From Diploptera punctata (taxonomy: Eukaryota; Arthropoda; Insecta; Blattodea; Blaberidae): 64,000 bases of DNA. The stretch covers positions 28,501 to 92,500 of the forward strand of contig JASPKZ010005711.1 in the NCBI GenBank assembly GCA_030220185.1, read 5' to 3'. Below are positions 20,977 through 31,727 of the stretch, piece after piece. The number at the start of each line of letters is the position of its first letter. The first letter of the stretch is position 1. Made by a program: the position numbers and the translations under genes. Below the pieces are notes generated by a model that made no database searches, was not told the DNA's origin, and saw only the letters and a list, made by a program, of their open reading frames with translations.

Positions 20977-21035
<59 letters not shown>
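19910..21035. repeat. ~1.1-kb microsatellite, (ATAATCATA)-type
   Basis: Dense array of ATAATC/ATAATA/ATAATG units ending in pure (ATT)n at about 20979-21035. Longer sub-blocks recur, so it grew by higher-order duplication. Ile/Met-rich frames across it are artefacts. Confidence 0.95.
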
Positions 21036-21039
<4 letters not shown>

Positions 21040-21775
21040 GCAGATGATCAGGTGGTGATTGCTCAGGATCCAGATGATGCATCTTTCATGTTAAGAAAAT
21101 TAGAGATAGAATACAAAAAATGGGAATTACAGATACATTATAACAAAACAGAATATATTTAATTGGATACAACAAATGAGCTAAAATGTAATTCATGACG
21201 AATACGTAATGTTGAAAGTCTAAATATTTAGAATCTATTTTAGTTAAAAATTATAATTAAACTACAAAAATTGATAGAAGAATACCAGGTGGAAGAAGAA
21301 TCATTGATATGTTGAACTCGGTGCTTTGGAATAGAAATATAATATACAGAACGAAGAAAACTATATTTCAAGTTCTGTTACAAAGCATTTTATTATATGG
21401 GTCTGAAACCTGGAGAGTAAGTAGAATATAAGCCAACAAACTGTTAGCAGTAGAAAAGGATTTTTGGAGTCGATCGACAAGAATTTCAAGAAGGAATAAA
21501 GTTAGAATCATCACAATAAGGGAAATTATGCAAGTTGGAAAATACCTATTAGAAAAAATAGAAGAAAAACGTTTGAAATGATATGGAGACCTCATAGGAA
21601 TGGAAGAAGAGAGAATACCAAAGAAGTTCCTTGATTGGAAAGCTAATGGCAGATGTGGAAGAGGCAGACATAGATAACGTTAGACTGATGGGGTGAGGAG
21701 AAATGTGGAAGCTAGAGATTTGAGGGAAGAAGATGCTTTAGATAGGAACCTCTGGTGACAAATCACTTTTGGGTT
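21036..21775 (+). pseudogene. LINE family e, RT from FADD motif to 3' end, many stops
   Basis: Begins FADDQVVIAQDPDD (palm motif C) and then FMLRKLEIEYKKWELQI. Later, in shifted frames, come a YGSETW-type region (21395-21420) and RYGHLIGMEEERIPKK-like sequence. It matches 35933-36127 at the 3' end. At least eight stops or frame changes are visible. The microsatellite abuts its 5' end. Confidence 0.8.
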
Positions 21776-21799
21776 GAAGGACAAACACTGTATTGTGGA

Positions 21800-22575
21800 A
21801 TATCTAATATATAAAAATGAATGTTTGTTTGTATTTTATGCGCTGCTATACCGTTATTCCGATTGTGATGGGGCTTTTAGCAAAATACTCAGGAGATTCC
21901 CGGGATGGACATAGGCTATAAGAGAATTGTGATACTCAACTCCTACACCCTTAAAAATCGCCCTTTGTAGTGAAAACGTGAAAAGTCCCTTTTTTACGCT
22001 TAAATAGCTTACACTGCCTAAACCATAACGTATATACAAACTTAATGTATACAGAATAGAATAACTCTACAAAAAAGTCTTCGACAGCATTTGTTTAACT
22101 CACAATAATCATTTGTCTCTCATTGATGCCAACAAGATTGGGATTAGTAGATTCCCGGGCACGGCGCGCCGGTATTCTTTCACGAATAAACTCAAAATAA
22201 TGGATTTGTCTTTCAGCTCATTTATGCCAAGTACATCGGGACATGTAGATTCCCGGGCAACGCCGGGAAAACAGTACGGGGCATCTAACCATAATTACGA
22301 TATAACTTTACTCATAGTGATTGCTTGAACATTAAATTTTGGAAAATGAAATTGTATTTATTATTTGGATTGTATGAAAGATAGTTTTTTATTTGGATTG
22401 TATGAAAGATAGTTTGTTATTTGGATTGTATGAAAGATAGTTTGGAAATATAATTAAATAGTATATTGGTCGTTTTAGCTGCAATAATGAAGAGAGCAAT
22501 TTCAGCTAATATATGCTAAGAAGATCGGGATAAGTAGATTCTTGGGCAACGCCGGGTAATCAGCACGGGGTATGA
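21800..22575 (+). mobile_element. Helitron-like non-autonomous debris
   Basis: AATGTTTGTTTGTATT near the start and repeated hairpins of the form CCCGGGCAACGCCGGG (22252-22267, degenerate at 22156 and 22543) resemble the ends of insect Helitrons. The CTRR 3' end was not confirmed, so this is tentative. It includes a 3x tandem repeat at 22359-22443. Confidence 0.35.
22359..22443. repeat. Tandem repeat, ~28 bp x 3
   Basis: Three near-identical copies of a unit containing TTTGGATTGTATGAAAGATA. Confidence 0.95.
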
Positions 22576-22593
22576 TATATTGTATTGACGTAA

Positions 22594-22698
22594 ACTTTCA
22601 CGGCCGGAGTTATCTCAAGACAACTCTTGAGGATGCCAGAAACGTCGGGGAACTTCAAGCCTCAAGACCACGGTCTACAACCCGAAAATCTTCTTCAA
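22594..22698 (+). mobile_element. PLE terminal-module remnant with broken hammerhead
   Basis: Contains CACGGCCGG, a degenerate hammerhead (CUUGAGGA, a collapsed stem II, then GAAACGUC at 22624-22646) and AAGACCACGGTCTACAACCCG. These follow the order of the intact PLE end at 11.5 kb. Not expected to self-cleave. Confidence 0.65.
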
Positions 22699-22699
22699 G

Positions 22700-23080
22700 A
22701 TCATCATAATAACGACATAAATTTATAATTATTTTTCTTTTTACTTATTCAACTAAACGCAAAAAAACATTATCATTTATTTAGGCGTAGCAGCGGACGC
22801 CGAGTATGTATTAGAGTTTTACATGATCTTGTTTTCTTTGCGGTCCGGGACATTTAAATAACAGGCAGGAGAAATTACTGTTTAGCCAATTTAAGGTTAA
22901 GACCATGTATGTTGGGTTCTTCGTCACTAAATTGAATCAGACTGTGAATGTTTAGTTAGAATTGGCACATCCTATCAGCGAGTGCCAAACAGTAAAGTTG
23001 GAATTACTTCATAACCGTTTAATTTATGGACTCATGTTTAATGGGGCTAAATAAACGTAATGATATCCAGGAATAAATAA

Positions 23081-23085
<5 letters not shown>
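22700..23085. other. Unassigned sequence
   Basis: No repeat partner. A short open stretch (about 22783-22858) follows a TTTATTTAG acceptor-like site and ends in TAA. It is too short to call an exon. Confidence 0.3.
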
Positions 23086-23123
<38 letters not shown>

Positions 23124-23280
23124 CTATTTATTCTGGCAGAGTTAAGGCCATAAGGCCTTCTCTTCCACTCAACCAGCACAAATACAAATAAATATTTGAC
23201 AAATATAGATATACACTATACTAATTATAAACAGTTAAAGATACATCAAGTGTAGCAATGTAAATTTCAATAATAATACG
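23086..23280 (-). repeat. (TAA)n plus 3'-terminal repeat R
   Basis: The (TAA)n at 23086-23120 is followed by the CTGGCAGAGTTAAGGCC block, reverse-oriented relative to 12799-12990. Confidence 0.6.
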
Positions 23281-23322
23281 ATAATATAATAATAATAATA
23301 ATAATATAATAATAATAATAAC

Positions 23323-23497
23323 TATATGAATGGCATCCGAACAGAAAGAAGAAAAGAGGGAGACCAAGGTTAACATGGAAGGAAAACATGAAGACAGTAA
23401 TGCAAGCTAGAGGGCTAAGCATCGAAGATGCCCAAGACCGTAGGCTTTGGAGGTTTGGCACGGGAAGACGACAGCAGCTGTAAAAACCCGAAGATAG

Positions 23498-23500
<3 letters not shown>
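23323..23500 (+). pseudogene. LINE family e, extreme 3' end
   Basis: Reads EWHPNRKKKRGRPRLTWKEN, MKTVMQARGLSIEDAQDRRL, WRFGTGRRQQL and stop, then a (TAA)n tail at 23500-23557. Nearly identical to the end of 26060-26365. It is 5' truncated directly after a (TAA)n run. Confidence 0.85.
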
Positions 23501-23560
<60 letters not shown>

Positions 23561-23562
23561 CA

Positions 23563-24127
23563 AGAACGACATAATAGTATTATTAGGAGACTTTAATGCT
23601 AGAGTGGGGAATCAACCAGTGGCAAATGTAATTCGGATCCATGGAGAAAATGTCATAAATAAAAATGGACAAGAATTAAAACAATTCGCAATTTTTAATG
23701 ATTTTAAAATAAATAAATTTTATAAGAAAAAAGATATTCACAAATACACATGGTCAGCACGAGGTTTTCGTTCACTGATAGATTATGTGTTAATCAATAA
23801 GAAAGCATCATCATTATTAACAGATACGAGAGTATTTAGAGGAAGTGACATCTATTCAGATCACTATTTAGTAACCTCAAAAATAAATATATTAGCGAGA
23901 TGGAAGAAAACTAAAAACAAATATAGAAATAAAGAGACCACATTCAAAGTACATTTATTACAAGATAAAAGTATACAAAATCGTATCAGAATAGGCTAAA
24001 TGAACAATTAATATTAAAACCTACTTCCGAAGAAATAAACCGAGAATGGGATAATATAAAAGAAAGCATTGATAAAGCAGCATATGAGGCATTAGGAACA
24101 AAATATAAAATATATAACAAGAAGGGT
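23563..24127 (+). pseudogene. LINE endonuclease domain (EEP family), 3' frameshifted
   Basis: Reads NDIIVLLGDFNARVGN (GDFN at 23586-23597 is the catalytic Asp/Asn motif), FYKKKDIHKYTWSARGFRSL, IDYVLINKK, and RGSDIYSDHYLVTSKI (the SDH motif near 23857 carries the catalytic His). These are hallmarks of the apurinic-type endonuclease that nicks target DNA for LINE insertion. The frame stays open to 23999 and then shifts into NEQLILKPTSEEINREWDNI. The 5' part and the RT are missing. SINE-1 sequence cuts it off at 24128. Confidence 0.88.
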
Positions 24128-24275
24128 TGGACCTTAAAGTTTTCCTGATATTTTCTTAGATGTGAGGAAAAACCCCGATAAAAACCTCACCCAGAAAAAT
24201 TGCCCCGACCGGGGATCGAACCTGGGCCCGCTGCGAGACAAGGCAGCACGCTACTTCGAGACCACAGCGGTGGAC
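24128..24275 (-). mobile_element. SINE-1 head and proximal body
   Basis: The minus-strand tRNA-like head and the body stop at GGCCTTAAAGTTTTCC-like sequence next to the LINE endonuclease. Only the 5' half is present, so A and B subtypes cannot be told apart. Confidence 0.85.
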
Positions 24276-24282
24276 ATATATA

Positions 24283-25330
24283 TACAGGGTGTCTACAAAG
24301 TCATGCTACCAAAACAATGTATCTTAGCTCGTAAACTATTTGAGATAGAGACATGCGGTTTATTGCAATGTATTCTACATCTCTCAAAGTTTTGTTCGCA
24401 TTTGTTGCAGATTGTGATTCAAACAATGACGCTAACACAGGAAAAGGCCCAACGTGTATGGTGATATGCTGGGGCTGGTAAATCACGAAATTTCCGTCGG
24501 CAATATAGAAGAGAACCTCCATCCAAATCATCTATAATTAGATGGGCCGAGAAATTTCTAGCGATTGGCCGTGTAATGGACTTGCAACGGAGGCGCGAGC
24601 CAAGAAACTATCGACAATATGTGCAACTTGTATTACAACTCAGACCTCAAAAATAGGTTAGTCGTGCTTCATGAAAACTGCATTTAGCAGAATCAACCAT
24701 TCATAAAGTCCTCCATAAGCGGCTACATCTTCAAGCCTATAAAATTCAAATTACGCAAGCGTTGCTACCAACTGAGTTCCATCGGTGTGTTGAATTTGTT
24801 CATTCCATGCTGAATGCAATTGACTAAGACAATGAGTACCTATAGAGGATGAAGATCTTCGATGAAGCGACTTTCATTGTGTATGAACATGTTGACCGCC
24901 ATAATAATCGGATATGGTGGCACTGGTGATTTACAAGACTCAGCTTCTTCTTCTTCTTCTTAAACTTAATTTGTAGGATTTTCATTCTGTTTATTTCCAA
25001 AATCACTCCTCGGAGGAAGACGTATTGGATGTGCATTCACTGTCTATCCATCTCTTGGCTGGTCTTCCTCTTGTTCTTCTCCCGTCCATTGGTCTATCTT
25101 CTTTAGCTCTTTTTGCAAGACGGAAACAAAACCAGACTCACCATACCACCACATAAATTGGGCCTTTTCCTATGGTGTTTTGATTGTCGTTTAAATTACA
25201 ATGTACAACAAATGTAAACAGAACTTGAGAGATGTAGAATACGTTGCAAAAAAACCGCATGTCTCTATCCCAAATAGTTTACAAGCTAAGTTACATTGTT
25301 TTCGCAGCAGGACTTTGTGGACACCCTGTA
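24283..25330 (+). mobile_element. Mariner-like (Tc1/mariner superfamily) element, decayed, TA flanks
   Basis: TACAGGGTGTC starts terminal inverted repeats of about 105 bp, which end GACACCCTGTA; TA flanks both sides. Between them is a decayed transposase. MTLTQEKAQRVW is followed by NFRRQYRREPPSKSSIIRWA, HKVLHKRLHLQAYKIQ and DEATFIVYEHVDRHNNRIWW. This is a helix-turn-helix region and the first catalytic Asp (FDEATF). Several stops are present and the C-terminal catalytic part is missing. A LINE 3' fragment sits at 24943-25133. Confidence 0.8.
24943..25133 (-). pseudogene. LINE 3' end inserted in the mariner-like element
   Basis: The minus strand reads RLAKRAKEDRPMDGREEQEE in decayed form and ends in a (GAA)n tail at 24943-24960. 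It is flanked by AGACTCA at 24936-24942 and 25134-25140, so the insertion is later than the mariner element. Confidence 0.7.
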
Positions 25331-25433
25331 TAATTCGTCTGTACATGTGTTTGCCACTCTACTCCTCCTAAGCGGCTGGGTCGATTTTTATGAATTTTTT
25401 GTGGATGTCTAGTTCTTAATAAAAACTATTATT

Positions 25434-25977
25434 ATTACACTGGTCAACATGATTTTTGTCTCATGAATACCAATAGTTGTACTTAATGCAGTTTTTAACG
25501 TGTTTTCAAATATGTATTCGAATTTCTCCATCACCCACAGTTTTTTTATTTCAATTTCAATTAATGGATTTAAATAATTATTTTGTAATAAACGTTTTTT
25601 TCGTCCATTTGCCCATTGTAGAATAACATCAAATGAGCTAACTCAAGATATTTCAGCTACGGAAAAGAGATATCAAGGCAAATGGAATCATAATATGCTG
25701 GTCGATTATTGTTGGACCATCGAGAGGGATGCTCCACATGCGAAATATAGCAGAAATCGTCATTACTTACTTTCTACGTGAGTCCGAATGTTCGAATATT
25801 GTGTAGTTACGAATGTAGAAAATATTGAAGTGTTTGAAATTATAAATTCCTGTCTCTCGGAAACCTTGCGTGATGGAGAAAACCCGATATCATATTTGAA
25901 ATCAGGAGAAAAAATATTACCAGAATCACATATTTTACTTTCTGAGACAAAAAAAGTTTATTTTTTGTTGCTCAGTG

Positions 25978-25980
<3 letters not shown>
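25434..25980 (+). repeat. Interspersed repeat Y, copy 3
   Basis: Matches 3700-4243 along its length. The conserved peptide (EKRYQGKWNHNMLVDYCW) is kept up to a frameshift. The copy ends exactly where a (TTA)n run starts. Confidence 0.65.

Positions 25981-26054
<74 letters not shown>
25979..26054. repeat. (TTA)n microsatellite
   Basis: About 25 pure units between Y and the LINE 3' end. Confidence 0.97.
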
Positions 26055-26059
26055 TGTAA

Positions 26060-26365
26060 CATGTCACAAATAAGGAAATTAGAAACATAATGGAAGCAGA
26101 AGAAAGCATAATTGAAAGAATTGAGGAGAAGGAATTAAAGTGGTTAGGACATGTTTTAAGAATGGAAGATGAGCGATGGCCGAAGCAACTATCTGAATGG
26201 CATCCGAACAGAAAGAAGAAAAGAGGAAGACAAGGTTAACATGGAAGGAAAACATGAAGACAGTAATGCAAGCTAGAGGGCTAAGCATCGGAGATGCCCA
26301 AGATCGTAGGCTTTGGAGGTTTGGCACGGGAAGACGGCAGCAGCTGTAAAAACCCGAAGATAGAG
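26060..26365 (+). pseudogene. LINE family e, 3' end
   Basis: Reads IERIEEKELKWLGHVLRMED, ERWPKQLSEWHPNRKKKRGR, TVMQARGLSIGDAQDRRLWR, FGTGRRQQL and stop, then a (TTA)n tail (26369-26432). A stop lies near the TWKEN segment. Sister copy of 23323-23500. Confidence 0.85.
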
Positions 26366-26369
26366 ATAG

Positions 26370-26432
<63 letters not shown>

Positions 26433-26434
26433 TA

Positions 26435-26921
26435 TTATAGTTTATCTGTCGACTAAATTAAACAAATTCAAGAAATGGAGAATTCAAAGTAAACGTAACT
26501 ATAAAATAAAGAAGAGGGCATTGTTATTGATGATAACACTGTATAAGACATTTATGTACGAATTGGACACTTGGGGGCGCAGTATCTGCGTGTAATTCTA
26601 AGATAATGTATTTCCCTTGAGACATTTTGTTGATTAACTGTTTGCGTAACAGTCAGGGGCATTAAGATGCATTCTATGAGCAAATTTGCCCGCCACAACC
26701 GTCTTTGTAGTGCGCATGTTAAGTGGGACCAAGTGCTTGTCTTAATGTCTGGTACATTCTGCTTCATAAATATTGCAACTTTCATTTTCCATTTTGCTTT
26801 AACTGTTTCAGGCAGATGCAACTGAAAATTCCAAGTTCTAAATCCCCCAAGGTAACGTTGTAATTTTTAATGGAATTTATAAAACCAAGCTTAATTTTAT
26901 TATAATAAAATTTCGTTATTT
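26435..26921. other. Unassigned sequence
   Basis: No recognised coding or repeat similarity. Confidence 0.4.
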
Positions 26922-26924
26922 CTC

Positions 26925-28410
26925 ATAAGTAATGCCACGAGTGATTTCCAAATTATCGATAAATTTACGACTCACGAAGTGAGGAGTGAATTTATCTAGA
27001 GAATTTGGATATCAAGAGTGGCATTTCTTAGAACTATTTAACGAATACAATTAAGCTGTTTACTCACAAATCATTATTTAAATATTGTTATTTTAAAATA
27101 TTTATTAATTTATTTATTGTAAACGGCGATGTTTGAAAACACATGAGAAGCAATGTTTGAAAATAAATGAGAAACGATTGTTACGCTTGTTCATCGCTGC
27201 AACCAGATAATATTGCCAAAGGATCGCAATATTGTAAGAATGCGCCCTAGTGGAGAAATGTATAACCAACATTATAGGTATTAATTTGTGATGTCCTTTG
27301 AAGTAAATATGTCAATTATATTTTTCTGCAACGTTATTTCCTGGGAAATAAATTTGTTTAAGAAAGTTAAAACAGTGGTTTCTTTTTGTGGTATAATCAA
27401 TTGCTACAAATGTTTTTATATATCCCCCCCAAGCACTATCAGCTGGCATTCGTGCACTATATATGCAATCAGGTAGTCGTATTTCTTACAGGGTCAGTCA
27501 CTGCAAAAAAATGCTATGACCTATTCAGAATATTAAAAAGGAGGAGCTTTCTTTAATATGACTATTTAACTCATGCCCCAAATGGGAGTCAATGACCAAT
27601 CACGTTTCAATGATTTCTGTTTTACAATCAATCAGAGTCGTGTTTCACGAAATATTTATCAGTGTTATAATTACCATATTAAAGAAAGCTCCTCCTTTTT
27701 AATATTCTGAACAGGTCTGACCACTATTTTGCTGTGACTGAGCCCGTGAGAAATACGGCTACCAGATTGTATATATAGTGCATGAATGTCAACATATGCC
27801 GCATGCGGGAGTTCATATAAAACATTTGTAGCAATTGATTATACCACCAAAAAAGAAACAACTGTTTGCACTTTCTTAAATTATTTTTTCCCAGGTAACA
27901 ATCCAGAAAAATATATGTACATCATACGACATCAGAAATGAATTAATATACAGTTTGATCTGTTTCATTTTTTCTCCACTAGAGAGCATTCTTATGATAT
28001 TGCGTTCCTTTGGCAATAAATAGTATGATCTGGTTGCAGTGATAAACAACAGAAGCAGATGAAGCGAACCTATCGTTTCTCATTTGTTTTCAAACATCGC
28101 CGTTTACATTAAATATGTAAATATTTTAAAATAACTATAGTTAAATAATGATTTGTGAGTAAACAGCTTAATTTTATTCGTTAAATAGTCCTAACAAATG
28201 CCATTCTTGATTTCCAAATTCTCTAGACAAATTCACTCCTCACTTCGTGAGTCGTGAATTTATCGATAATTTGGAAATCACTCGTGGCATTACTTATGAT
28301 AAACTTGTTTGATAAATTCCAGATGAAACACGACTGTGATTGGTTGTAATTAAAAAAATCATTGAAATGTGATTGGTCATTGTATCCCATTTGGGGCATG
28401 AGTTACATAG
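26925..28410 (-). mobile_element. Element X (minus) carrying a nested X (plus); outer TSD TCA
   Basis: The outer X copy (minus) is 26925 to about 27563 plus 28307-28410. Its ends are TAAGTAATGCCACGAG and the complement of CTATTTAACTCATG, with TCA at 26922-26924 and 28411-28413. X has no ORF. One end forms a hairpin of about 95 bp (AATGCCAC...GTGGCATT). Its interior has two CCAAT motifs. The other copy, nested inside, gives a palindrome of about 1.4 kb. Confidence 0.85.
27564..28306 (+). mobile_element. Nested element X (plus), TSD TGA
   Basis: A full-length X from CTATTTAACTC to GGCATTACTTA inserted into the outer X. TGA lies immediately before and after it. Removing it restores the outer copy, as judged against 40438-41203. 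Confidence 0.8.
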
Positions 28411-28413
28411 TCA

Positions 28414-28811
28414 GTTTAAATTGCGCCCTTTCTATGTCATCGTGCCACCTGTGAATATTCGATCGTAGAACAAGTGACAGCTAGCGTCATGTTGATCAAT
28501 GTGGTAACACGTATACCCGCTAGAGGCAATTGTCAATATATTTACACACATAACCTATAAGAAGATTCTATCTAAGTAGTCCACCTACATTAGTGGGCAA
28601 GTTAGGGTGAGAAAATTGGCAAGTTAGTGTTAGTTTGGACAAGCTAGGTTGACAAAATGGACGAGTTAGTACACCAGATTAGATTGTTTGTTAGCGTTTT
28701 TTTGGTAAGTTGGCTACACTTTCTGACCAATGACTAATACATATTTTACTTCGGATCACAAAAAAAAATCACGATACACACCCCATTAGAACCACATAGG
28801 CCATTGGATAT
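28414..28811. other. Unassigned, with degenerate ~33-bp repeats
   Basis: 28590-28680 repeats GGGCAAGTTAGGGTGAGAAAA-like units about three times. Nothing else recognised. Confidence 0.4.
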
Positions 28812-29105
28812 AAAGCGATCCCACTACAGGCCTCAGGAGGTCCTTGAGTAGTAGGAGGTTAAGGCTCCCACTTTTTCTAGACAATCGGCACTTGACGTCA
28901 GCCGGGTTGTCAGCCCTGCATGACGGCCGACTTTACCCCAGAACAAGCGTCTGGTACTCATTTCCGTTAGGGCCGAGGTGACCCCGGGACCATAGTGCCG
29001 CCAGAAGGTTTGGATCAGTTTAAAAATCTTGACCCCACTGGGACTTGAACCCTCGACCTTCCGGCTTGTAGCGCAGTGCTTTAACCACTACGCTACGGCG
29101 TGTAC
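28812..29105 (-). mobile_element. SINE-E
   Basis: Minus-strand head with GTAGCGTAGTGGTTAAAGC and GGTTCAAGTCCCAG, and body as at 14627-15234. Confidence 0.85.
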
Positions 29106-29117
29106 CTCTTGTAATTC

Positions 29118-30075
29118 TAATGCAAGAAAACTTTCAACCATTGCATGCCGAAAACTACCTTAAGATTTCTTGCAGAGAAGCCCTGTGACGTACCAAGCTG
29201 GTGCACTGGGGGAAAGATCGGTGGATCTGCTAGACAGTCCTCCCGGTTAAGTCCAAGGGACTCGTGAACCATTAGTGGGGTAGGCAAGAGTTGAGCGCCT
29301 TGTCGTACTAATTGCTCATCTGTTGGAGCTTGCGAGCTCCGTGCTGGCCCACAACAGCTGCAGAAGGCGTCCCTGGGGGCACACCAGGGCTCGGTTCGGA
29401 CCAGTCCAGCGGGGAGCTACTGTACTGGTTCCTGGCTTGGCCTACGGGCCCGTCGACAAACTGTGGGGTCGCCAGGAGATGAGCACCTGGATGTACTAAA
29501 AGTCTCACACTGTTGGGCTTGTAGCCCTAGCCGGTCTCACAACGGTTGCAGGACACGTCCCTGGAGGCAGAACAGGGGAATGGTCAGTGGATATGCGACA
29601 GCAGTCCTTCCGGCTAGGCTCATGGAGCCCGTGGACCAACTGTGGGGTCGTCAGGATTGAGAGACCTGATGTACTATGTAACTCAGCAATTCCCAGAACT
29701 GCAAACTCCAACTCTCTCTCCCTGGGGTGTTGGTTTAAGGACCGAGAACTTGAACGTGGACGCGAACATAGGATAGGGAGGACTAGAACTAGGACTTGGG
29801 AGTATGGTCATGACGACCGAGGTATCCCAAGGGGTGGATGGCTGGGCCTAGATGTGACGTACCAAGGACGTGTAAAAAAACTGCCACTTTTCACTGCAAG
29901 ACACTAAAATTCAACATCAAATCTCTCATTTATCTAAAGTGAAGTATTACCATTCCTGACTTGGTAATTTGGATAACCCTGACTACCTGATGATCGCGCC
30001 CCGCCCGCCTCTCTTCACTCCGCTCTACTTAGGCAGGGACGTCCATCTGTTTCTTCGCAGAAGATAAACTGGATC
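29118..30075. mobile_element. MITE-like family W, copy 3, split by an insertion
   Basis: The left end is 29118-29197 and the right part resumes at 29867-30075, joined across a 14-bp duplication. The right terminal repeat is missing. Confidence 0.65.
29198..29852 (+). mobile_element. GC-rich 655-bp insertion with 14-bp TSD
   Basis: TGTGACGTACCAAG is repeated exactly at 29184-29197 and 29853-29866, inside family W. The insert is much more GC-rich than the rest. It contains at least two, probably three, degenerate units of about 180-190 bp (CTGTGGGGTCGCCAGGA near 29461, CTGTGGGGTCGTCAGGA near 29640). It has no poly-A tail and no recognised protein. The TSD length suggests a retroelement. Strand is arbitrary. 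Confidence 0.7.
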
Positions 30076-30149
30076 ACATTTACTCACACAGGTAATGAAA
30101 CCAGCCTAAAAATCTACAATTATTGATAATTGCAAATTAGATATATTCC

Positions 30150-30337
30150 ATTACCGAATTTTCCCATCCTAGTACTACCTTGGTTTCCTAGATGTCAGTA
30201 TGAGGCGGAACGCTGACCACGGACCACTCAAATGACATCTATACGAAAACAAGTGTAACTAAATCAGTATGGTTCAAATTCTTCCCGGTAGGGGGAGAGC
30301 GCCTAAATCTCTGTTAAGGGAAACATGGGCTTACAAG
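30150..30337 (+). mobile_element. SINE-D 3' part
   Basis: From ACCGAATTTTCCCATCC to AAATCTCTGTTAAGGGAAAC, as in the 3' half of 52893-53290. The tRNA-like head is absent. Confidence 0.75.
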
Positions 30338-30553
30338 ATACAAGAAGAAGATATATTCCAACTTAAAATTAAACTTTACAAGGATTATAAAACCAACTGG
30401 AGCCTTAATTAATTTTATAATCCTATCATATACACTATGGAAACATTTTAAAGTGGCAAAATCTATAAAAAAATGACAAAAACATCAGAATAGCTTACAA
30501 AACTAGAAATAAATTAAATAGCATAATAGAGTAAGAAGAAATAATTAATATGA

Positions 30554-31227
30554 CTATTTAACTCATGCCCCAAATGGGAGTCAATGACCAATCACGTTTC
30601 AATGATTTCTGTATTACAACCAATCAGAGACGTGTTTCACGAAATAATTATCAACGTTAGGATTATCATATATTAAGCAAAGCTCCTCCTTTTTAATATT
30701 CTGAACAGGTCTGACCGTTATTTTGCAGTGACTGAGCCTATAACAAATACGGCTACCAGATTGTATATAATAGTGCTTACATGTCAACATTTGTAGCAAT
30801 TGATTATACCACCAAAAAAAGAAACCACTGTTTGCACTTTCTTAAATGTATACGACATCAAAAATGAATTAATATACAGATTGATGTGTTTCATTTTTTC
30901 TCCACTAGAGAGCATTCTTACAATATTGCGTTCCTTTGGCAATAAATAGTATGATCTGGTTGCAGTGATAAACAAAAGAAGCAGTAGAAGCGTAGGCTAC
31001 CTATCGTTTCTCATTAGTTTTCAAACATCACCGTTTACTTTAAATATAAAAATATTTTTAAATAACTGTAGTTAAATAATGATTTGTGAGTAAACAGCTT
31101 TATTTTATTCGTTAAATAGTCCTAACAAATGCCACTCTTGATTTCCAAATTCTCTAGATAAATTCACTCCTCACTTCGTGAGTCGTGAATTTATCGATAA
31201 TTTGGAAATCACTCGTGGCATTACTTA
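30554..31227 (+). mobile_element. Element X, internally deleted, TSD TGA
   Basis: Both ends are present with TGA at 30551-30553 and 31228-31230. About 90 bp is missing in the middle relative to 40438-41203 and the nested copy at 50970-51689. No ORF. Confidence 0.85.
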
Positions 31228-31285
31228 TGAAAATAAAGAAGTATATAAACTTAAGTGTAAAAACTGTTAAACATTTTATATAGGA

Positions 31286-31563
31286 ATAAGTAAAGTAAAG
31301 TAATCCCACTATAGGCCTCGGGAGGCCCTTGGAGTAGTAGGAGGTTTAGGCTCCCACTTTTTCTGGTCAATCGGCACTTGATGTCAGCCGGGTTGTCAGC
31401 CCTGCGTAACGGTACTCATTTCCGTTAGAGGCTGAGTCGACCCCAGGGCCATAGTGACGCCAGAAGGTTTGGGTCAGTTTAAAAATCCTGAGCCCACCGG
31501 GACTTGAACCCTCGACCTTCCGGCTTGTAGCTCAGTGCCTTAACCACTACGATACGGCGTACC
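31286..31563 (-). mobile_element. SINE-E
   Basis: Same family as 14627-15234, with a small internal deletion near 31408. The 3' (AAAGT)-type tail is at 31286-31300. Confidence 0.85.
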
Positions 31564-31727
31564 CCACTTCAAGAAATTTTAAAATAAGATGTATTGAACA
31601 TTTAACAGATTACAATAAAAATGAAGGTAAATCAAATTTCATAACACATATTTAAAAAAAATAGACCATCAAGTTGGTAGTATAGAGGAAACAATTAAAA
31701 TAATACATAAAGAGAACAACAGACAGT

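Noticed and set aside
22355..22443. CRISPR-like direct repeats
   Set aside because: Three back-to-back copies without spacers, in a eukaryotic genome. Plain tandem duplication.
29308..29907. ORFs of 65-106 codons in the GC-rich insert
   Set aside because: Present on both strands because GC-rich repeats lack stops. No known motif.
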